Source: Rickettsia typhi (lineage in GTDB: Bacteria > Pseudomonadota > Alphaproteobacteria > Rickettsiales > Rickettsiaceae). From it: 37,803 nucleotides of DNA. The notes beneath the pieces were generated by a model. That model had not been told where the DNA came from and searched no databases. It worked only from the letters and a program-made list of their open reading frames with translations. Below, one piece after another: positions 24,548 through 34,631 of this stretch (within the stretch, counting starts at the first letter, position 1; the number at the start of each line of letters is the position of its first letter). The stretch covers positions 1-37,803 of the forward strand of contig CAMCMD010000013.1 of assembly GCA_945875975.1 (NCBI GenBank), written 5' to 3'. A program made the position numbers and the translations under genes.

Positions 24548-25560
24548 TGTTTAATAATATCCTCTAATATGGTTGAAAGTTTTCTTGAGACTATGTTTAT
24601 ATCGTATTTTTCTTTAAGTTGTGAGTATGCAGCGCTTGATAGTTTACGCGCCATTCTAGGGTCGATTATTATTTTTTCTAACTTATTATATAAGCTTTGG
24701 CTTGATTCGATATCAGCAAGCAGACCATTCTCTCCATCTGTTATGATCTCAGATGGCCCTCCAGAAAGCGTTGCAACGATTGGCTTGGAATGTTCCATAG
24801 CCTCTAACAAAATTATGCCAAATGGTTCTATCGTTGAGGGAAGGCAAAAAATATCAATTTGTCTAAAAAAGTCATCTTTATCATTCACCCAACCAGGAAA
24901 AATAACTAGATTATCTAGCTGAAGTTCTTTGACTTTTCTCTCAAGAATAGGTCTATCTTCACCGTCGCCCCCTATTAAAAGAACTATATTGTAACCAGCA
25001 TTTTTTAACATAAAAAATGCTTCAACCAAATAGATAAAACCCTTTTTGCTAACAAACCTACCCAAAGCTCCAATTACAATGGGAGAACTATAGTTGATCG
25101 GATTATAACTATGCTCAATTCTTGTCATATTGGGTAAGCTAAGCAACTTTCTCTTCTCAATACCATGTTTAATTAAATGCTCTTTAAGTTCATCAGTTAA
25201 GGTAATAACATAGTCACATTTTTTCAAATATTTATAGCTATAATTATGTGATACCCCGACCAAAAGTGGTTTTTTCTGCGCGAATTTTCTAGCGAAATTA
25301 ATAGCTCTATTGCCATGACAAATAATGAGTTGTGGTTTGTAGAATAGAATCAGAATCCTAAGAATTATTTTTGAAAAAATACACCATGTACCAATATTTG
25401 GTAAAGTGTAATTACTTTTTTGTAGCTTGTTAATTTTTGCTCCCATGCTTGAAATATTAATCACTTCATGATTATGCATTTTAAGGGCCACAGAGTAGTC
25501 GAGATAAGCTTGTTGTATTCCCCCCAAATCTCTTGACATCATGATATTGAATACACGCAT
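24544..25560 (-). CDS. Glycosyltransferase family 4 (GT-B fold)
   Basis: A 338-residue GT-B transferase. The N-terminal acceptor domain (1-165) starts MRVFNIMMSRDLGGIQQAYL. The C-terminal glycosyltransferases group 1 domain (from about residue 170) holds VIGALGRFVSKKGFIYLVEA and LIGGDGEDR. The E-x7-E motif follows (EPFGIILLEAME), whose glutamates bind the nucleotide sugar. It likely adds a sugar to LPS core or O-antigen on the cytoplasmic side of the inner membrane. The sugar and acceptor cannot be told. It lies between hisS and the M16 gene, overlapping the latter by 4 bases, so the two are probably on one transcript. Confidence 0.88.
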   Translation of the reverse strand: MRVFNIMMSRDLGGIQQAYLDYSVALKMHNHEVINISSMGAKINKLQKSNYTLPNIGTWCIFSKIILRILILFYKPQLIICHGNRAINFARKFAQKKPLLVGVSHNYSYKYLKKCDYVITLTDELKEHLIKHGIEKRKLLSLPNMTRIEHSYNPINYSSPIVIGALGRFVSKKGFIYLVEAFFMLKNAGYNIVLLIGGDGEDRPILERKVKELQLDNLVIFPGWVNDKDDFFRQIDIFCLPSTIEPFGIILLEAMEHSKPIVATLSGGPSEIITDGENGLLADIESSQSLYNKLEKIIIDPRMARKLSSAAYSQLKEKYDINIVSRKLSTILEDIIKQ

Positions 25561-25635
25561 TTTATTGTGTAGCTCCGTGCTATAAATTGATTGGTATTGC
25601 TTGGTTTTTCGTTCTCTCTTATCTAAAACTAGCGT

Positions 25636-26877
25636 TTATAGGCTAACAATCTCAATTAGTTTAGATATTGTAACAGTTTGTTCAATTCCAGTATCCAGCT
25701 CTTTAAGTTTACAACTATTGGTACTTAATTCTTCAGTTCCAATAAATATAACATATTTTGCATTAGCAGAAACTGCTGTTTGGAGACGTTTTCCTATTTT
25801 TCCGTCAAGGTCTAAGATAGCTGCAATATTTTTTTTGCGTAGTTGGTTGATTAGCAAAACAGAATAATCCAAGCACTCATCGCCAATAGGAATGATATAA
25901 ATGGGGCGCTCTTCCTCTGGAGAAAAATTACACATCATAGCTAAACGCTCTATTCCTGCAGCAAAACCAATTGCTGGAATTTCATCTTCTCCCATAAGTG
26001 CTGCTAGACCATCATATCTTCCGCCAGCAAGAACTGTACTTTGGGCCCCAAGTTTAGAGGTTGTAAATTCGAATGTGGTATGTGAATAATAATCTAGTCC
26101 ACGTGCAAGCTTTGGATTTACTACATATTTTATGCCTAGATTGTCTAAATGGAGTCTAAGCTGCTTGAAATAATTCGCTGCCTCGCTAGAATAAAAATCA
26201 GAAATGACAGGTGCTCTAAGAGAAATATGCCTATCGCCTTCATCTTTTGAATCTAATATTCTGAGCGGGTTTTGTTCTAAACGTTCTTTGCTATCAGTGG
26301 ACAGACTACCTAAATAATTTTTGAAATAAGCAATTAAAGCTTTCTGATAAGATTTTCTTGTTGTAGAGCATCCAAGCGAATTTAGCTCTAATACAAGATC
26401 GTTCAATATTCCAAGGTTACTTAAGAAATGAGTGGCTAAAACTATTGTTTCTGCATCAGAATAAGGCCCAATTCCTCCTATATATTCAAAATTTACTTGA
26501 TGAAATTGGCGTTGTCTGCCTTCTTGTGGCCGATCATAACGAAATAATGGACCGCTAGAGAATAATTTTAATGGTAGTTTATGCTTAAGTCCATTTGATA
26601 TAACAGCTCGCATAACACTTGCGGTAAATTCTGGCCGTAGCGCCACCAATCTTCCTTTTTTATCAGCAAAGCAATACATCTCTTTACTAATCACATCAGA
26701 CGTGTCTCCTAATGTCCTATCAAAGACGTTGGCAGATTCTAATATCGGGGTACTAAAACCCTCATAACCATATAATTTTGCAGTTTGTATAGCTATATTT
26801 TCTATGTGTTTGGCAAGGCGCCATTCACGGGGAAGTAAATCCTTCATACCCCTCAACGGGGCTAAATCACTAGACAT
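25636..26877 (-). CDS. hisS: Histidyl-tRNA synthetase
   Basis: Class II synthetase that charges tRNA-His. The 413 residues are typical. Motif 1 region is PLRGMKDLLPREW to FSTPILESANVFDRTLGD. Motif 2 is SGPLFRYDRPQEGRQRQFHQ. The HisA signature is LARGLDYYSHTTFEF, and motif 3 is IPAIGFAAGIERLAM. The C-terminal anticodon-binding domain spans about 320-413. It is 15 bp after the large unknown gene on the same strand. Confidence 0.96.
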   Translation of the reverse strand: MSSDLAPLRGMKDLLPREWRLAKHIENIAIQTAKLYGYEGFSTPILESANVFDRTLGDTSDVISKEMYCFADKKGRLVALRPEFTASVMRAVISNGLKHKLPLKLFSSGPLFRYDRPQEGRQRQFHQVNFEYIGGIGPYSDAETIVLATHFLSNLGILNDLVLELNSLGCSTTRKSYQKALIAYFKNYLGSLSTDSKERLEQNPLRILDSKDEGDRHISLRAPVISDFYSSEAANYFKQLRLHLDNLGIKYVVNPKLARGLDYYSHTTFEFTTSKLGAQSTVLAGGRYDGLAALMGEDEIPAIGFAAGIERLAMMCNFSPEEERPIYIIPIGDECLDYSVLLINQLRKKNIAAILDLDGKIGKRLQTAVSANAKYVIFIGTEELSTNSCKLKELDTGIEQTVTISKLIEIVSL

Positions 26878-26892
26878 GAAACCATCCCAACA

Positions 26893-28443
26893 TCAGTCGT
26901 GTTCTGCACCAGGCATTGCTTTCAAGAATTTAACTACACGTTCGTCTGTTAACAATTTTAAAATTCCTTTGCCATTTATTTTGAATTCAAAATTCTCTAG
27001 GCTAAATGTGACATTTGACTCGAAATTATCATTTTCTTTTAAGTTTTCTTTTTTATCAAAAGCTGACAAAAGACTTGTTCCGTTATTTTTAATATTTTCT
27101 ACAACAAGGTTAATATTGTTTGAGGTAGTAGCATCCGTCTTTTGGAGTAATAATTTTCCACCTCCGTCATATAGATCTGAGATGCCTGAGATCAAAATCT
27201 TTGGTGTAGCAAGTTTAAAAGTACCATCATATTTTTGTTCTTTTAGAGATCCATCTGAGTTGACTTTCAAATTATCTACTATCAATTCTAAAGAATGATT
27301 TGCAGTATGCAATTCTATATCATAGTTGATGTTGAAGGAAAAATTCATTTTTTTAGTATCTAGATATTTGTCTAACAAACCCTTTAAGTCTTCTTGTAGT
27401 AAAGATTGCTTTGTTAAGGTGTTTAATAATTCGACTATTGATCCAGCCAAATGCTTCTTTTGTTCGTCTGTATAATTGGTTGTTAAAAGCATATCGAAAT
27501 TGGATTTAAGCTCTTTTCCATCTCCAGATAAGTTATAGCTAACTTCATCGAGTTCATAAGAATTGGTGTTTTTTATATCTAAAGAGAGATTATAATTATC
27601 GTTGCTAAAGCTAAAATTCTGATAAAGCTCCTTTGGATGCAATTCCCCTTTTAAAGCCAAAATAATATTTTCAACATGCGTTTTGCCAAGCTTAAGAGAA
27701 AACGCAAAATTCGTATTGATAGGCTCAATCTCGCCGATTATTCGGCTATGATCATGCTGAAGTTTTGTAAATGCTTTTTGGAGTTTGTCGTATCCTTCAT
27801 TATCTTTCTGTTGTGAGCCTAATTCTGGGTAAAATTCAGCTACAACTTCATCCTTAACATATTCTGCATATTTTACACCAGAAGGTCCATATTTAGAACC
27901 AGATACATCTAATTTAAGATCAGTGTTATAAAAACCCTCTTTATCTAATTTGCTTGTTAAACTCACGTTTGATTTTTCTAAACGAGAAATAAGGGAGTCG
28001 TCACTGGCCAAATACATTGCAGCTTCACCCGAGCTTATGAGAATATTAACATCCTCAAATTTGTTGCTAAGTAAACTTCTGTTAAATTCAATTTTTTGAT
28101 CCTTAGATTGAGTATAAGCTTCAATTTTGCCACTACCTTGAATTGTCTTGTCGCCTAAGCGTACAATTATCTTGTCGGTAAAAGGATTGTAACAAGCAAC
28201 TACTCTATCGCTAAACATTTTTAGTGATTTGGATTGAGGAAAAACACTTACATCTTTAAGAGTAATCTTGAACTTGAATTTCTCAATAACAACTGAGTCA
28301 TGATCTACACTTATATACTTGCTATCAGTAAGTTTTGGTAAAATCTCGTTTTTTGCAATATGCTCAAATTTAGTTGCCAAATAAAACCATGTGAGGATAG
28401 AAGCGGCTACCAACAATCCCAAAGTAATAATAATTTTTTTCAT
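26893..28443 (-). CDS. Conserved hypothetical membrane-anchored periplasmic protein
   Basis: I do not recognise a named family. The ATG at 28443 (MKKIIITLGLLVAASILTWF) follows AAGGTG at 10 bases; a TTG at 28449 is an alternative. Residues 4-23 form one hydrophobic segment, either an uncleaved signal anchor or a signal peptide. The remaining 490 residues are soluble and rich in alternating hydrophobic and polar strands with many N, D and K residues, suggesting a long beta structure outside the inner membrane. This recalls AsmA-like or DUF945/DUF2125-like proteins, but no motif proves it. The region of about 320-365 looks helical (IVELLNTLTKQSLLQEDLKG). A promoter-like TTGCAA and TATAGA pair (18-base spacer) lies near 28475-28508. 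Confidence 0.6.
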   Translation of the reverse strand: MKKIIITLGLLVAASILTWFYLATKFEHIAKNEILPKLTDSKYISVDHDSVVIEKFKFKITLKDVSVFPQSKSLKMFSDRVVACYNPFTDKIIVRLGDKTIQGSGKIEAYTQSKDQKIEFNRSLLSNKFEDVNILISSGEAAMYLASDDSLISRLEKSNVSLTSKLDKEGFYNTDLKLDVSGSKYGPSGVKYAEYVKDEVVAEFYPELGSQQKDNEGYDKLQKAFTKLQHDHSRIIGEIEPINTNFAFSLKLGKTHVENIILALKGELHPKELYQNFSFSNDNYNLSLDIKNTNSYELDEVSYNLSGDGKELKSNFDMLLTTNYTDEQKKHLAGSIVELLNTLTKQSLLQEDLKGLLDKYLDTKKMNFSFNINYDIELHTANHSLELIVDNLKVNSDGSLKEQKYDGTFKLATPKILISGISDLYDGGGKLLLQKTDATTSNNINLVVENIKNNGTSLLSAFDKKENLKENDNFESNVTFSLENFEFKINGKGILKLLTDERVVKFLKAMPGAEHD

Positions 28444-28543
28444 ATTCAACTTACACCTTATTTAATCAAAATTTAGATCTATATTTTCGACTTTAGAATA
28501 TTTGCAATATTATGAGCGTATAGGTATGTATATATTCTCTACC

Positions 28544-28578
28544 ATTCTCTATGAGTTTGCAAAAGCTACATAGAGAAT
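28544..28578. other. Inverted repeat downstream of the cationic amino acid transporter gene
   Basis: A perfect 10-bp inverted repeat (attctctatg at 28544-28553, catagagaat at 28569-28578) with a 15-base loop, lying about 60 bp past the transporter stop codon. It may end that transcript, but no T run follows on the minus strand. Confidence 0.4.
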
Positions 28579-28637
28579 ATAGAGACAAAAATTTCTTACA
28601 TCAAGTATATTCGTAAGTCTTACCTGGAGAAGTAAAA

Positions 28638-30050
28638 CTAAAGAGATTCGTTAACAAGCTTCTTGTTTTTGATAAGAGAAGTTCTAATTATATAAACTGC
28701 AAAGACAATAATAAACCAATAAATTAGCAGCTCTCCGGTAAACATCAATTCTCCTTCCTTCGAAATAATCTGCTTAAATAGCAAATATACGCAAGCAATA
28801 AGGCCTACTGGGGCCACGATAAATAAGGCGGGGCACTTAAATGAGCGTACAATCTCTGGCATTTTTACTCTAAAAAGCATCACAACTATCATGATAATTA
28901 TATAGTCAATTAATGCTCCCATACTGGACATTTTTGCAATAACCTCAAGTGGAACTAGGCCGGCTAGTATAGCAATAAGCCCCGAAAAAATTAGGATGTT
29001 GATATACGGGCTATCGTGCTTTGGATGTATTTTTGCAAAACATTTTGGGACTAACCCGTCTCTTGCCATTACATAAAAAATACGAGACTGAGCGTATATA
29101 TTCATCATTATCACGGTTGTCATACCGCAGATTGCTCCCGTGGCTACAATAGTTGAGCCAATTTTGCTGTTGTTAACAGCGAGTGCGTGAGCTAATGGTT
29201 GGTTATTATCTAGAAGTTCAAAAGATACTATACCAGTCGCAAGTCCCCCTACAATGATATATAGGACAGTAGAAAGAACCAGGGAGCCTATAATACCTAT
29301 AGTCAAATCTCTTTTAGGATTTTTGCACTCTTCGGCAGCGGTAGCTAATGCACCAAAGCCAGTAAAGGCAAAAAACAGAATTGATGATCCCAGTAGTACA
29401 TCATCAAAACCATAAGGCATAAAATTATCCCAGTTTGTGATTTCAAAATGGGGCACGGCCACGAATATAAAAACAGCAATCGCGGCCATTTTGATAAATA
29501 CTAGTATAGTATTTACTCTCTTGCTATCACGAGTTCCTCGATATAGTAAGAACGCTACGAAAGCTACAATAAGTACCGCTGGTAAATTTATTATCCCTCC
29601 ATTTAGGGGACCAGCAGTATAAGCCGCAGGAATATCTACCCCTCCAGCTTTTAAAATACTAACAGCATAGCCAGACCATGTTGTAGCAACGGCGCTCGCG
29701 GCAACACTTAGCTCTAAAATCATCACGCCCCCAACTAGCCAAGCAAAAAGCTCACCAAATGCAACATAAGAATAGGTGTAGACGCTACCAGATGTTGGTA
29801 AAAAACTCGCAAGCTCTGTATAGGCAAGTGCCACGAAGATGCAAACAATACCAGCAATGGCATAAGAGACCATAACCGCTGGGCCTGAGTATTTTGCTGC
29901 GACAAACCCGGTAAGTGCAAAGATACCAGTGCCGATTATTCCACCTAAGCCTAGTAGAACAAGGTCGTAGGCTGTAAGGGTTTTTGCAAGGCCGCTCGTA
30001 TTGCCAGCTTCTCTTACAGATTCAAAACTTTTTTTTGTTAGATAGCTCAT
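28638..30050 (-). CDS. APC-superfamily amino acid transporter, CAT/YfnA-like
   Basis: Twelve-helix amino acid importer of 470 residues. It is distinct from the permease at 17994 in that it follows the cationic-amino-acid-transporter pattern: LVLLGLGGIIGTGIFALTGF (helix 1, substrate motif GTGIF) and YTELASFLPTSGSVYTYSYV. FTGFGALATAAEECKNPKRD (helix 6 to the conserved loop) and RIFYVMARDGLVPKCFAKIH follow. Rickettsia homologues are usually named cationic amino acid transporters. Its actual substrates are unknown. It is 19 bp downstream of mnmA and could be transcribed with it. Confidence 0.87.
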   Translation of the reverse strand: MSYLTKKSFESVREAGNTSGLAKTLTAYDLVLLGLGGIIGTGIFALTGFVAAKYSGPAVMVSYAIAGIVCIFVALAYTELASFLPTSGSVYTYSYVAFGELFAWLVGGVMILELSVAASAVATTWSGYAVSILKAGGVDIPAAYTAGPLNGGIINLPAVLIVAFVAFLLYRGTRDSKRVNTILVFIKMAAIAVFIFVAVPHFEITNWDNFMPYGFDDVLLGSSILFFAFTGFGALATAAEECKNPKRDLTIGIIGSLVLSTVLYIIVGGLATGIVSFELLDNNQPLAHALAVNNSKIGSTIVATGAICGMTTVIMMNIYAQSRIFYVMARDGLVPKCFAKIHPKHDSPYINILIFSGLIAILAGLVPLEVIAKMSSMGALIDYIIIMIVVMLFRVKMPEIVRSFKCPALFIVAPVGLIACVYLLFKQIISKEGELMFTGELLIYWFIIVFAVYIIRTSLIKNKKLVNESL

Positions 30051-30069
30051 TAGTTTTTGTACTCCTAGT

Positions 30070-31155
30070 CTAGTTAATTTCCCTTGTTATCCATCCGCCC
30101 CCAAGCATCCTGGTTTTATGATAAAAAACGCATGCTTGTCCAGGAGTTATAGCTTTTTCTTCTTCAAGCAAAACTACTTCGATTTGCCCGGTGTCTAAGA
30201 TATTAAGTTTTGCTTTTGCTCCTGGAGTAGTAGACCGAATTTTGGCCGTTACTTCAAGACCAGATAGAAATAGGTCTGATGCCAACCAATTTACATCTTT
30301 AAGCAAAAATCTGGTTTTTATAAGCGCAGATTCCGGACCAACATAGACTGTATTTGTCTCTGGGTCAATTTTTATTACATATATAGGATCGCCAAACGCA
30401 ATGCCAAGACCCTTTCTTTGACCAACGGTGTAAGAGATAATGCCTTTATGTTCTCCAAGGTCGTAGCCGTCAATATGCACAAATCTTCCTGACTTATTTG
30501 CTTGGGGGCGAATTTTGCTAATAACATCGCGATAATTACCGTTTGGTACAAAGCATATATCCTGACTGTCAGGCTTGTTCGCAACTTCTAATCCAAACTC
30601 TGTGGCAATTTTTCTGGTTTCTTGTTTTGTTTGACCGCCAAGAGGAAACATTAAATAATCGAGTTGTTCTTGGGTAGTAGAGAATAAAAAATAACTCTGG
30701 TCCTTTTCTTCGCTAACGCCCTTATGAAGCTGGGCAATTCCATTGTTTACAATTTTCTGAACGTAATGACCAGTGGCCAGAGCATCGGCCTTTAGTTCTT
30801 TTGCCGCTTTTAACAGGTCTTTAAATTTTACCGATTGGTTGCATCTAACGCAGGGTAAAGGTGTCTCTCCGCGCATATAGCTGTCGGCGAAATCATCTAT
30901 TACTTCTTGCTTAAATTTGCTTTCATAATCAAATATATAGTGAGGAAATCCAAGTTTATCGGCGACGACTTTGGCGTCGTAGATGTCCTGTCCAGCGCAG
31001 CAAGCTCCTTTTTTTTGTAGAGCCATGCCGTAATCATAGAGTTGCAACGTGATGCCTATTACGTTGTGTCCGGCTGTATGCATCATGGCTGCAACAACTG
31101 AGCTATCAACACCTCCAGACATCGCAACTACTATCGTCTTTTTATCTGTAGACAT
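30070..31155 (-). CDS. mnmA: tRNA-specific 2-thiouridylase MnmA
   Basis: Puts the 2-thio group on wobble uridine 34 of tRNA-Lys, -Glu and -Gln, using ATP and sulfur relayed from a cysteine desulfurase. The PP-loop is SGGVDSS (13-19). The catalytic cysteines are C102 (in LPCVRCNQ) and C201 (in QDICFVPNGNYRD). The C-terminal half is the usual beta-barrel, including YTVGQRKGLGIAFGDPIYVI. The 361 residues are normal for the family. Confidence 0.95.
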   Translation of the reverse strand: MSTDKKTIVVAMSGGVDSSVVAAMMHTAGHNVIGITLQLYDYGMALQKKGACCAGQDIYDAKVVADKLGFPHYIFDYESKFKQEVIDDFADSYMRGETPLPCVRCNQSVKFKDLLKAAKELKADALATGHYVQKIVNNGIAQLHKGVSEEKDQSYFLFSTTQEQLDYLMFPLGGQTKQETRKIATEFGLEVANKPDSQDICFVPNGNYRDVISKIRPQANKSGRFVHIDGYDLGEHKGIISYTVGQRKGLGIAFGDPIYVIKIDPETNTVYVGPESALIKTRFLLKDVNWLASDLFLSGLEVTAKIRSTTPGAKAKLNILDTGQIEVVLLEEEKAITPGQACVFYHKTRMLGGGWITREIN

Positions 31156-31331
31156 TATGATTAATATAACACTTAATAAAAGCGCATAACTATATTAAAT
31201 TTTATCAATAAAAGCAAGTTCGATATTTTTAAATTATATGTAATCTCTAAGTGCAGTTCGTAATTATGCCTTGATTAGTAATCAATAATAATATAGAAGT
31301 TCTGTATAAAAAACATTAAATCTACACGAGT

Positions 31332-33029
31332 ATGAATCATAGCTTTGTAAATCTCGTAGCGGCAATTGTTTTGTCCGTTGCAATCATTTTTGGCTGGCAG
31401 CATTTTTTTGAAAAACCAAGGTTAGTGAAGCTCCAAGAGCAGAGTACGGTGTATAACCAACAGATGGGTAACTTAAAAAAGCAAAGTGTCAACGTTGAGA
31501 AAGAGCTGTTCGTTGATCGTCAGCAAGCGATTGTAGCGAATTCTCGCGTGCAGATAAAATCTGAGTTATTATCTGGTTCGATTTCACTAAAAGGACTTAG
31601 ATTTGATGATTTAACTTTGTTAAAATACAAGCAGGAGATTGCAGAAAATAGTCCAGCTGTTGAGTTATTTTCTCCGTCTAATTCAGAAAATGCATATTTT
31701 GCTGAAGTTGGTTGGTGGGGTAAGGATAAATCAGTTACCTACCCAGATTCTACAACTAATTGGCAGACTGATAATGCTCAGCTTGTAGCTGGAGGCAGCG
31801 TCAATTTATACTGGCTTAGTCCCGAGAAAGTTAAATTTAAAGTATTGATATCTTTGGATAAAAACTATTTGTTTAGTATAAAACAATCCGTTGAAAATCA
31901 TTCTGCTCGACCAATTTCTGTTCAATTTTATGGCTTGATCAATAAAACTTATGAAAATAAACCAGATAATATGGTTAATATTTTACATCAAGGGATGATA
32001 GGAGCGGTTAAAGGAGAACTGCAGGAATATACTTATGATAAGATTAAAGATGAAAAAAAGCATAGTTTTAATGGTGAAGTTAATTGGCTAGGAATTACTG
32101 ATAAATATTGGTTGGCTGCGTTCGTACCTGATCAGCTTGAGCAGTATATAGCTAATTATAATTTTGCCATAAAGCAAGGCAAAGATAAGTACCAATCTGA
32201 TTTTATTACTAATGAGAAGTTAATTGAGGCCGGGGGTAGCTTCGAGTTGACTCATCAGTTATTTGCTGGCCCTAAGAAGGTTGATTTACTTGATAAATAT
32301 GAAGAACAGTACAATATCAAACTCTTTGACAGAGCGATTGATTTTGGTTGGTTCTATATACTTACAAAGCCTATCTTCAACGCTATGAATTATTTTTATA
32401 GCTATGTTGGAAATTTTGGTATCAGTATCATGATTGTAACCATCTTGATTAAACTGGCAATGTTTACTTTGGCAAATAAGTCGTACCGGTCAATGAAGAA
32501 AATGAAGAAACTTCAGCCAGAAATGGAACGTTTGAAGCAATTATATGCTGATGATAAAGCTAGATTAAATCAAGAAGTAATGTCTTTGTATAAGAGGGAG
32601 AAGGTTAACCCAGTTTCTGGGTGTTTGCCTTTATTGGTACAAATACCGGTGTTTTTCTCCATATATAAGGTGCTCTATGTTACGATTGAAATGAGACATG
32701 CGCCATTTTTTGGTTGGATTCAAGATCTTTCTGCCCCTGACCCTACTACTATCTTTAACTTGTTTGGTCTTTTGCCATTTACACCTCCCTCATTTTTAAT
32801 GCTTGGTGTCTGGCCTCTATTTATGGCAATGACAATGTTCTTGCAGCAAAAAATGAGCCCGCAGCCAACTGATCCAGTGCAAGCTCAGGTAATGAAATTT
32901 ATGCCACTGATGTTTTTGTTTATGTTTAGTGGGTTTCCAGCTGGGTTGTTGATATACTGGTCTTGGAATAACATATTATCTATTGTTCAACAGTTTTATA
33001 TAAATAAACTAGATAGTAATGGCAGCTGA
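31332..33029 (+). CDS. yidC: Membrane protein insertase YidC
   Basis: Inserts and folds inner-membrane proteins, alone or with SecYEG. The 565 residues have the gram-negative plan: an N-terminal anchor (about 7-24), a large periplasmic beta domain (about 50-330) and five C-terminal helices. The conserved core includes [20 protein letters not shown] then [20 protein letters not shown]. The positively charged cytoplasmic loop is [19 protein letters not shown], followed by [20 protein letters not shown]. The end lacks the long basic tail seen in some marine relatives. It overlaps engB by 11 bases. Confidence 0.96.
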   Translation: MNHSFVNLVAAIVLSVAIIFGWQHFFEKPRLVKLQEQSTVYNQQMGNLKKQSVNVEKELFVDRQQAIVANSRVQIKSELLSGSISLKGLRFDDLTLLKYKQEIAENSPAVELFSPSNSENAYFAEVGWWGKDKSVTYPDSTTNWQTDNAQLVAGGSVNLYWLSPEKVKFKVLISLDKNYLFSIKQSVENHSARPISVQFYGLINKTYENKPDNMVNILHQGMIGAVKGELQEYTYDKIKDEKKHSFNGEVNWLGITDKYWLAAFVPDQLEQYIANYNFAIKQGKDKYQSDFITNEKLIEAGGSFELTHQLFAGPKKVDLLDKYEEQYNIKLFDRAIDFGWFYILTKPIFNAMNYFYSYVGNFGISIMIVTILIKLAMFTLANKSYRSMKKMKKLQPEMERLKQLYADDKARLNQEVMSLYKREKVNPVSGCLPLLVQIPVFFSIYKVLYVTIEMRHAPFFGWIQDLSAPDPTTIFNLFGLLPFTPPSFLMLGVWPLFMAMTMFLQQKMSPQPTDPVQAQVMKFMPLMFLFMFSGFPAGLLIYWSWNNILSIVQQFYINKLDSNGS

Positions 33030-33621
33030 TCTTAGCATTAAGCTTTTTAGGCAAGAAGCTAAGTTTGTGGCGGGAGTTGCAAAACCTGAGCAACTTCCGA
33101 AGCTGTTTCTTCCTCAGTTTGCTTTTGTTGGTAAGTCAAATGTTGGTAAGTCAAGTTTGATCAATACTATATGTAACCGGAAAGCTTTAGCTAGAGTGTC
33201 TCATACGCCAGGGCGCACGCAGCAAATCAATTTTTTCTCAATAGCGGATAAGTTAATGTTGGCAGATTTTCCTGGGTATGGGTTTGCTAAGGTTTCGGCT
33301 AATCAAAGAATTGCCTGGGGTAAATTAATAGTTTATTATCTACAAAATAGCGATCTTTTGCGGATGGTAAATTTATTGATTGATGCTAGAAGAGGTATCA
33401 AAGAAAATGACATTGAGATTATGCATCTGTTGAAATCTTGTGATAAAGAGTTTCAAATCATTTTCACCAAAGCTGATAAAATTACGGCAATAGACGAATT
33501 CACCGCTCAGATGCGTCAGCAACTAGTTGATTTGGGATTTATCTGCAATATAATAATTACTAGTAGTAAAAATGGAACCGGGGCCAAAGAACTGCAAGGT
33601 AGTATGCTACGCAGTCTTTAG
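33019..33621 (+). CDS. engB: Ribosome-assembly GTPase EngB (YihA/YsxC)
   Basis: TRAFAC-class GTPase needed for late 50S assembly. The 200 residues are standard. G1 is GKSNVGKS (38-45 region), the switch region is [13 protein letters not shown]3 is DFPGYGFA and G4 is FTKADK. It starts inside the last codons of yidC (11-base overlap in another frame), which suggests translational coupling. No recognisable gene lies in the 115 bp after it. Confidence 0.94.
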   Translation: MAADLSIKLFRQEAKFVAGVAKPEQLPKLFLPQFAFVGKSNVGKSSLINTICNRKALARVSHTPGRTQQINFFSIADKLMLADFPGYGFAKVSANQRIAWGKLIVYYLQNSDLLRMVNLLIDARRGIKENDIEIMHLLKSCDKEFQIIFTKADKITAIDEFTAQMRQQLVDLGFICNIIITSSKNGTGAKELQGSMLRSL

Positions 33622-33736
33622 TAATTGTAATTATTCCTCTTCACTTTTTCTTATTATTATTGGGCTTGGTGCTTTTTTAGATATAAAATCTTCTCCCAGC
33701 TAATTACACAACTTAAATATTACATGATGTTTTAGT

Positions 33737-34396
33737 TCAGGAAAAAATCAATCTAAAAATTCTATCCCCAATTGATTTGATTACTTTGTTTTTTAGTATT
33801 TTGAATACAAAGTTACCAGCAAGTATTATAAGTATTGTCACAAGGATGCTATACATAATGTCGGCTGGATAGTGCATTGCTAAGGTAGTGCGTGAGATAG
33901 CGACGGCTAGAATGACGAAGCAGCTTATCCCTTTTAAATATTTGTTCATATAAGGCCATAAGCTATAAGCGACTAATATGCTAAGGCCAGTGTGAGCGCT
34001 TGGAAAAGAGGAGAAGCAGCGTTCTAAGGATGTATTAGCAATAGTAATAAAATCATCTTTGGCCAAAGAGCAGAAGGGCCGTTTTAAGTTGACGGAGAAT
34101 TTTAAGGCAGCAAACGTAAAACCAAACAGTGCATAGCAAATACCTATCCTAGAAAGATCAAAGTAACCTGTCATAAAAAAACTTTTCTTGTCAACAGTAG
34201 TGCGGCTGGTACGAAGATAAAGAAGCAAGCATGCTGCAAAGTAGAAAATAGCAAAATTGGCAATAAAAAATATATCAGAGATAATTTGCAAAATGCTCGG
34301 TAGGTAGCCGATATTTGTTACCTTGTTTATCAAAATAAATAATGATTTATTCAGACCGAGCCAGTTGTATAAAAAATCTACTATGATCTGCTCCAT
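33737..34396 (-). CDS. PAP2-family lipid phosphatase
   Basis: Integral membrane phosphatase of 219 residues with the three-part PAP2 motif: K105-R-P107 (NLKRPFC), S130-x-P-S-A-H135 (SSFPSAHTG) and S168-R-T to H175-YPAD179 (ISRTTLAMHYPADI). H135 and H175 are the phosphate-attacking and acid residues. About six hydrophobic segments surround them, so catalysis is on the periplasmic face. Candidate substrates are undecaprenyl diphosphate, phosphatidylglycerol phosphate or lipid A phosphates; sequence alone does not decide. It is a single gene on the minus strand between engB and the str operon. Confidence 0.88.
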   Translation of the reverse strand: MEQIIVDFLYNWLGLNKSLFILINKVTNIGYLPSILQIISDIFFIANFAIFYFAACLLLYLRTSRTTVDKKSFFMTGYFDLSRIGICYALFGFTFAALKFSVNLKRPFCSLAKDDFITIANTSLERCFSSFPSAHTGLSILVAYSLWPYMNKYLKGISCFVILAVAISRTTLAMHYPADIMYSILVTILIILAGNFVFKILKNKVIKSIGDRIFRLIFS

Positions 34397-34551
34397 TTTT
34401 AAGTAATTCTAAGGTACAAAATTATATCAAAACCCTTTATTATGCAATTATTATAGAAGGAATTTTACTCTCACTTAATGGCCTAGAGTTTTTCTTACAC
34501 AAAACCCTTGCCAATAATAAAAAAGTTGAGTATAGTTCTGAAAATTTTCGG

Positions 34552-34580
34552 TTGAATATAAAAGTCGAGTGGGGTATGAT
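34552..34580 (+). promoter_or_regulatory. Promoter of the str operon
   Basis: TTGAAT (34552-34557) and TATGAT (34575-34580) with a 17-base spacer. Transcription would start near 34587, about 45 bases before rpsL. A 15-bp palindrome covers the -10 box (listed separately). Confidence 0.7.
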
Positions 34581-34585
34581 ACCCC
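34571..34585. promoter_or_regulatory. Palindrome over the str promoter -10 box
   Basis: ggggtat and atacccc are perfect inverted 7-mers around a central G, and the -10 box TATGAT lies inside. The G and C runs stand out in very AT-rich surroundings. This could be an operator or a growth-rate discriminator; neither is proven. Confidence 0.4.
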
Positions 34586-34631
34586 TCCTTGATAGTTTTT
34601 TGTAATTTTTATAAAGAAGAAGTAAAATTAA

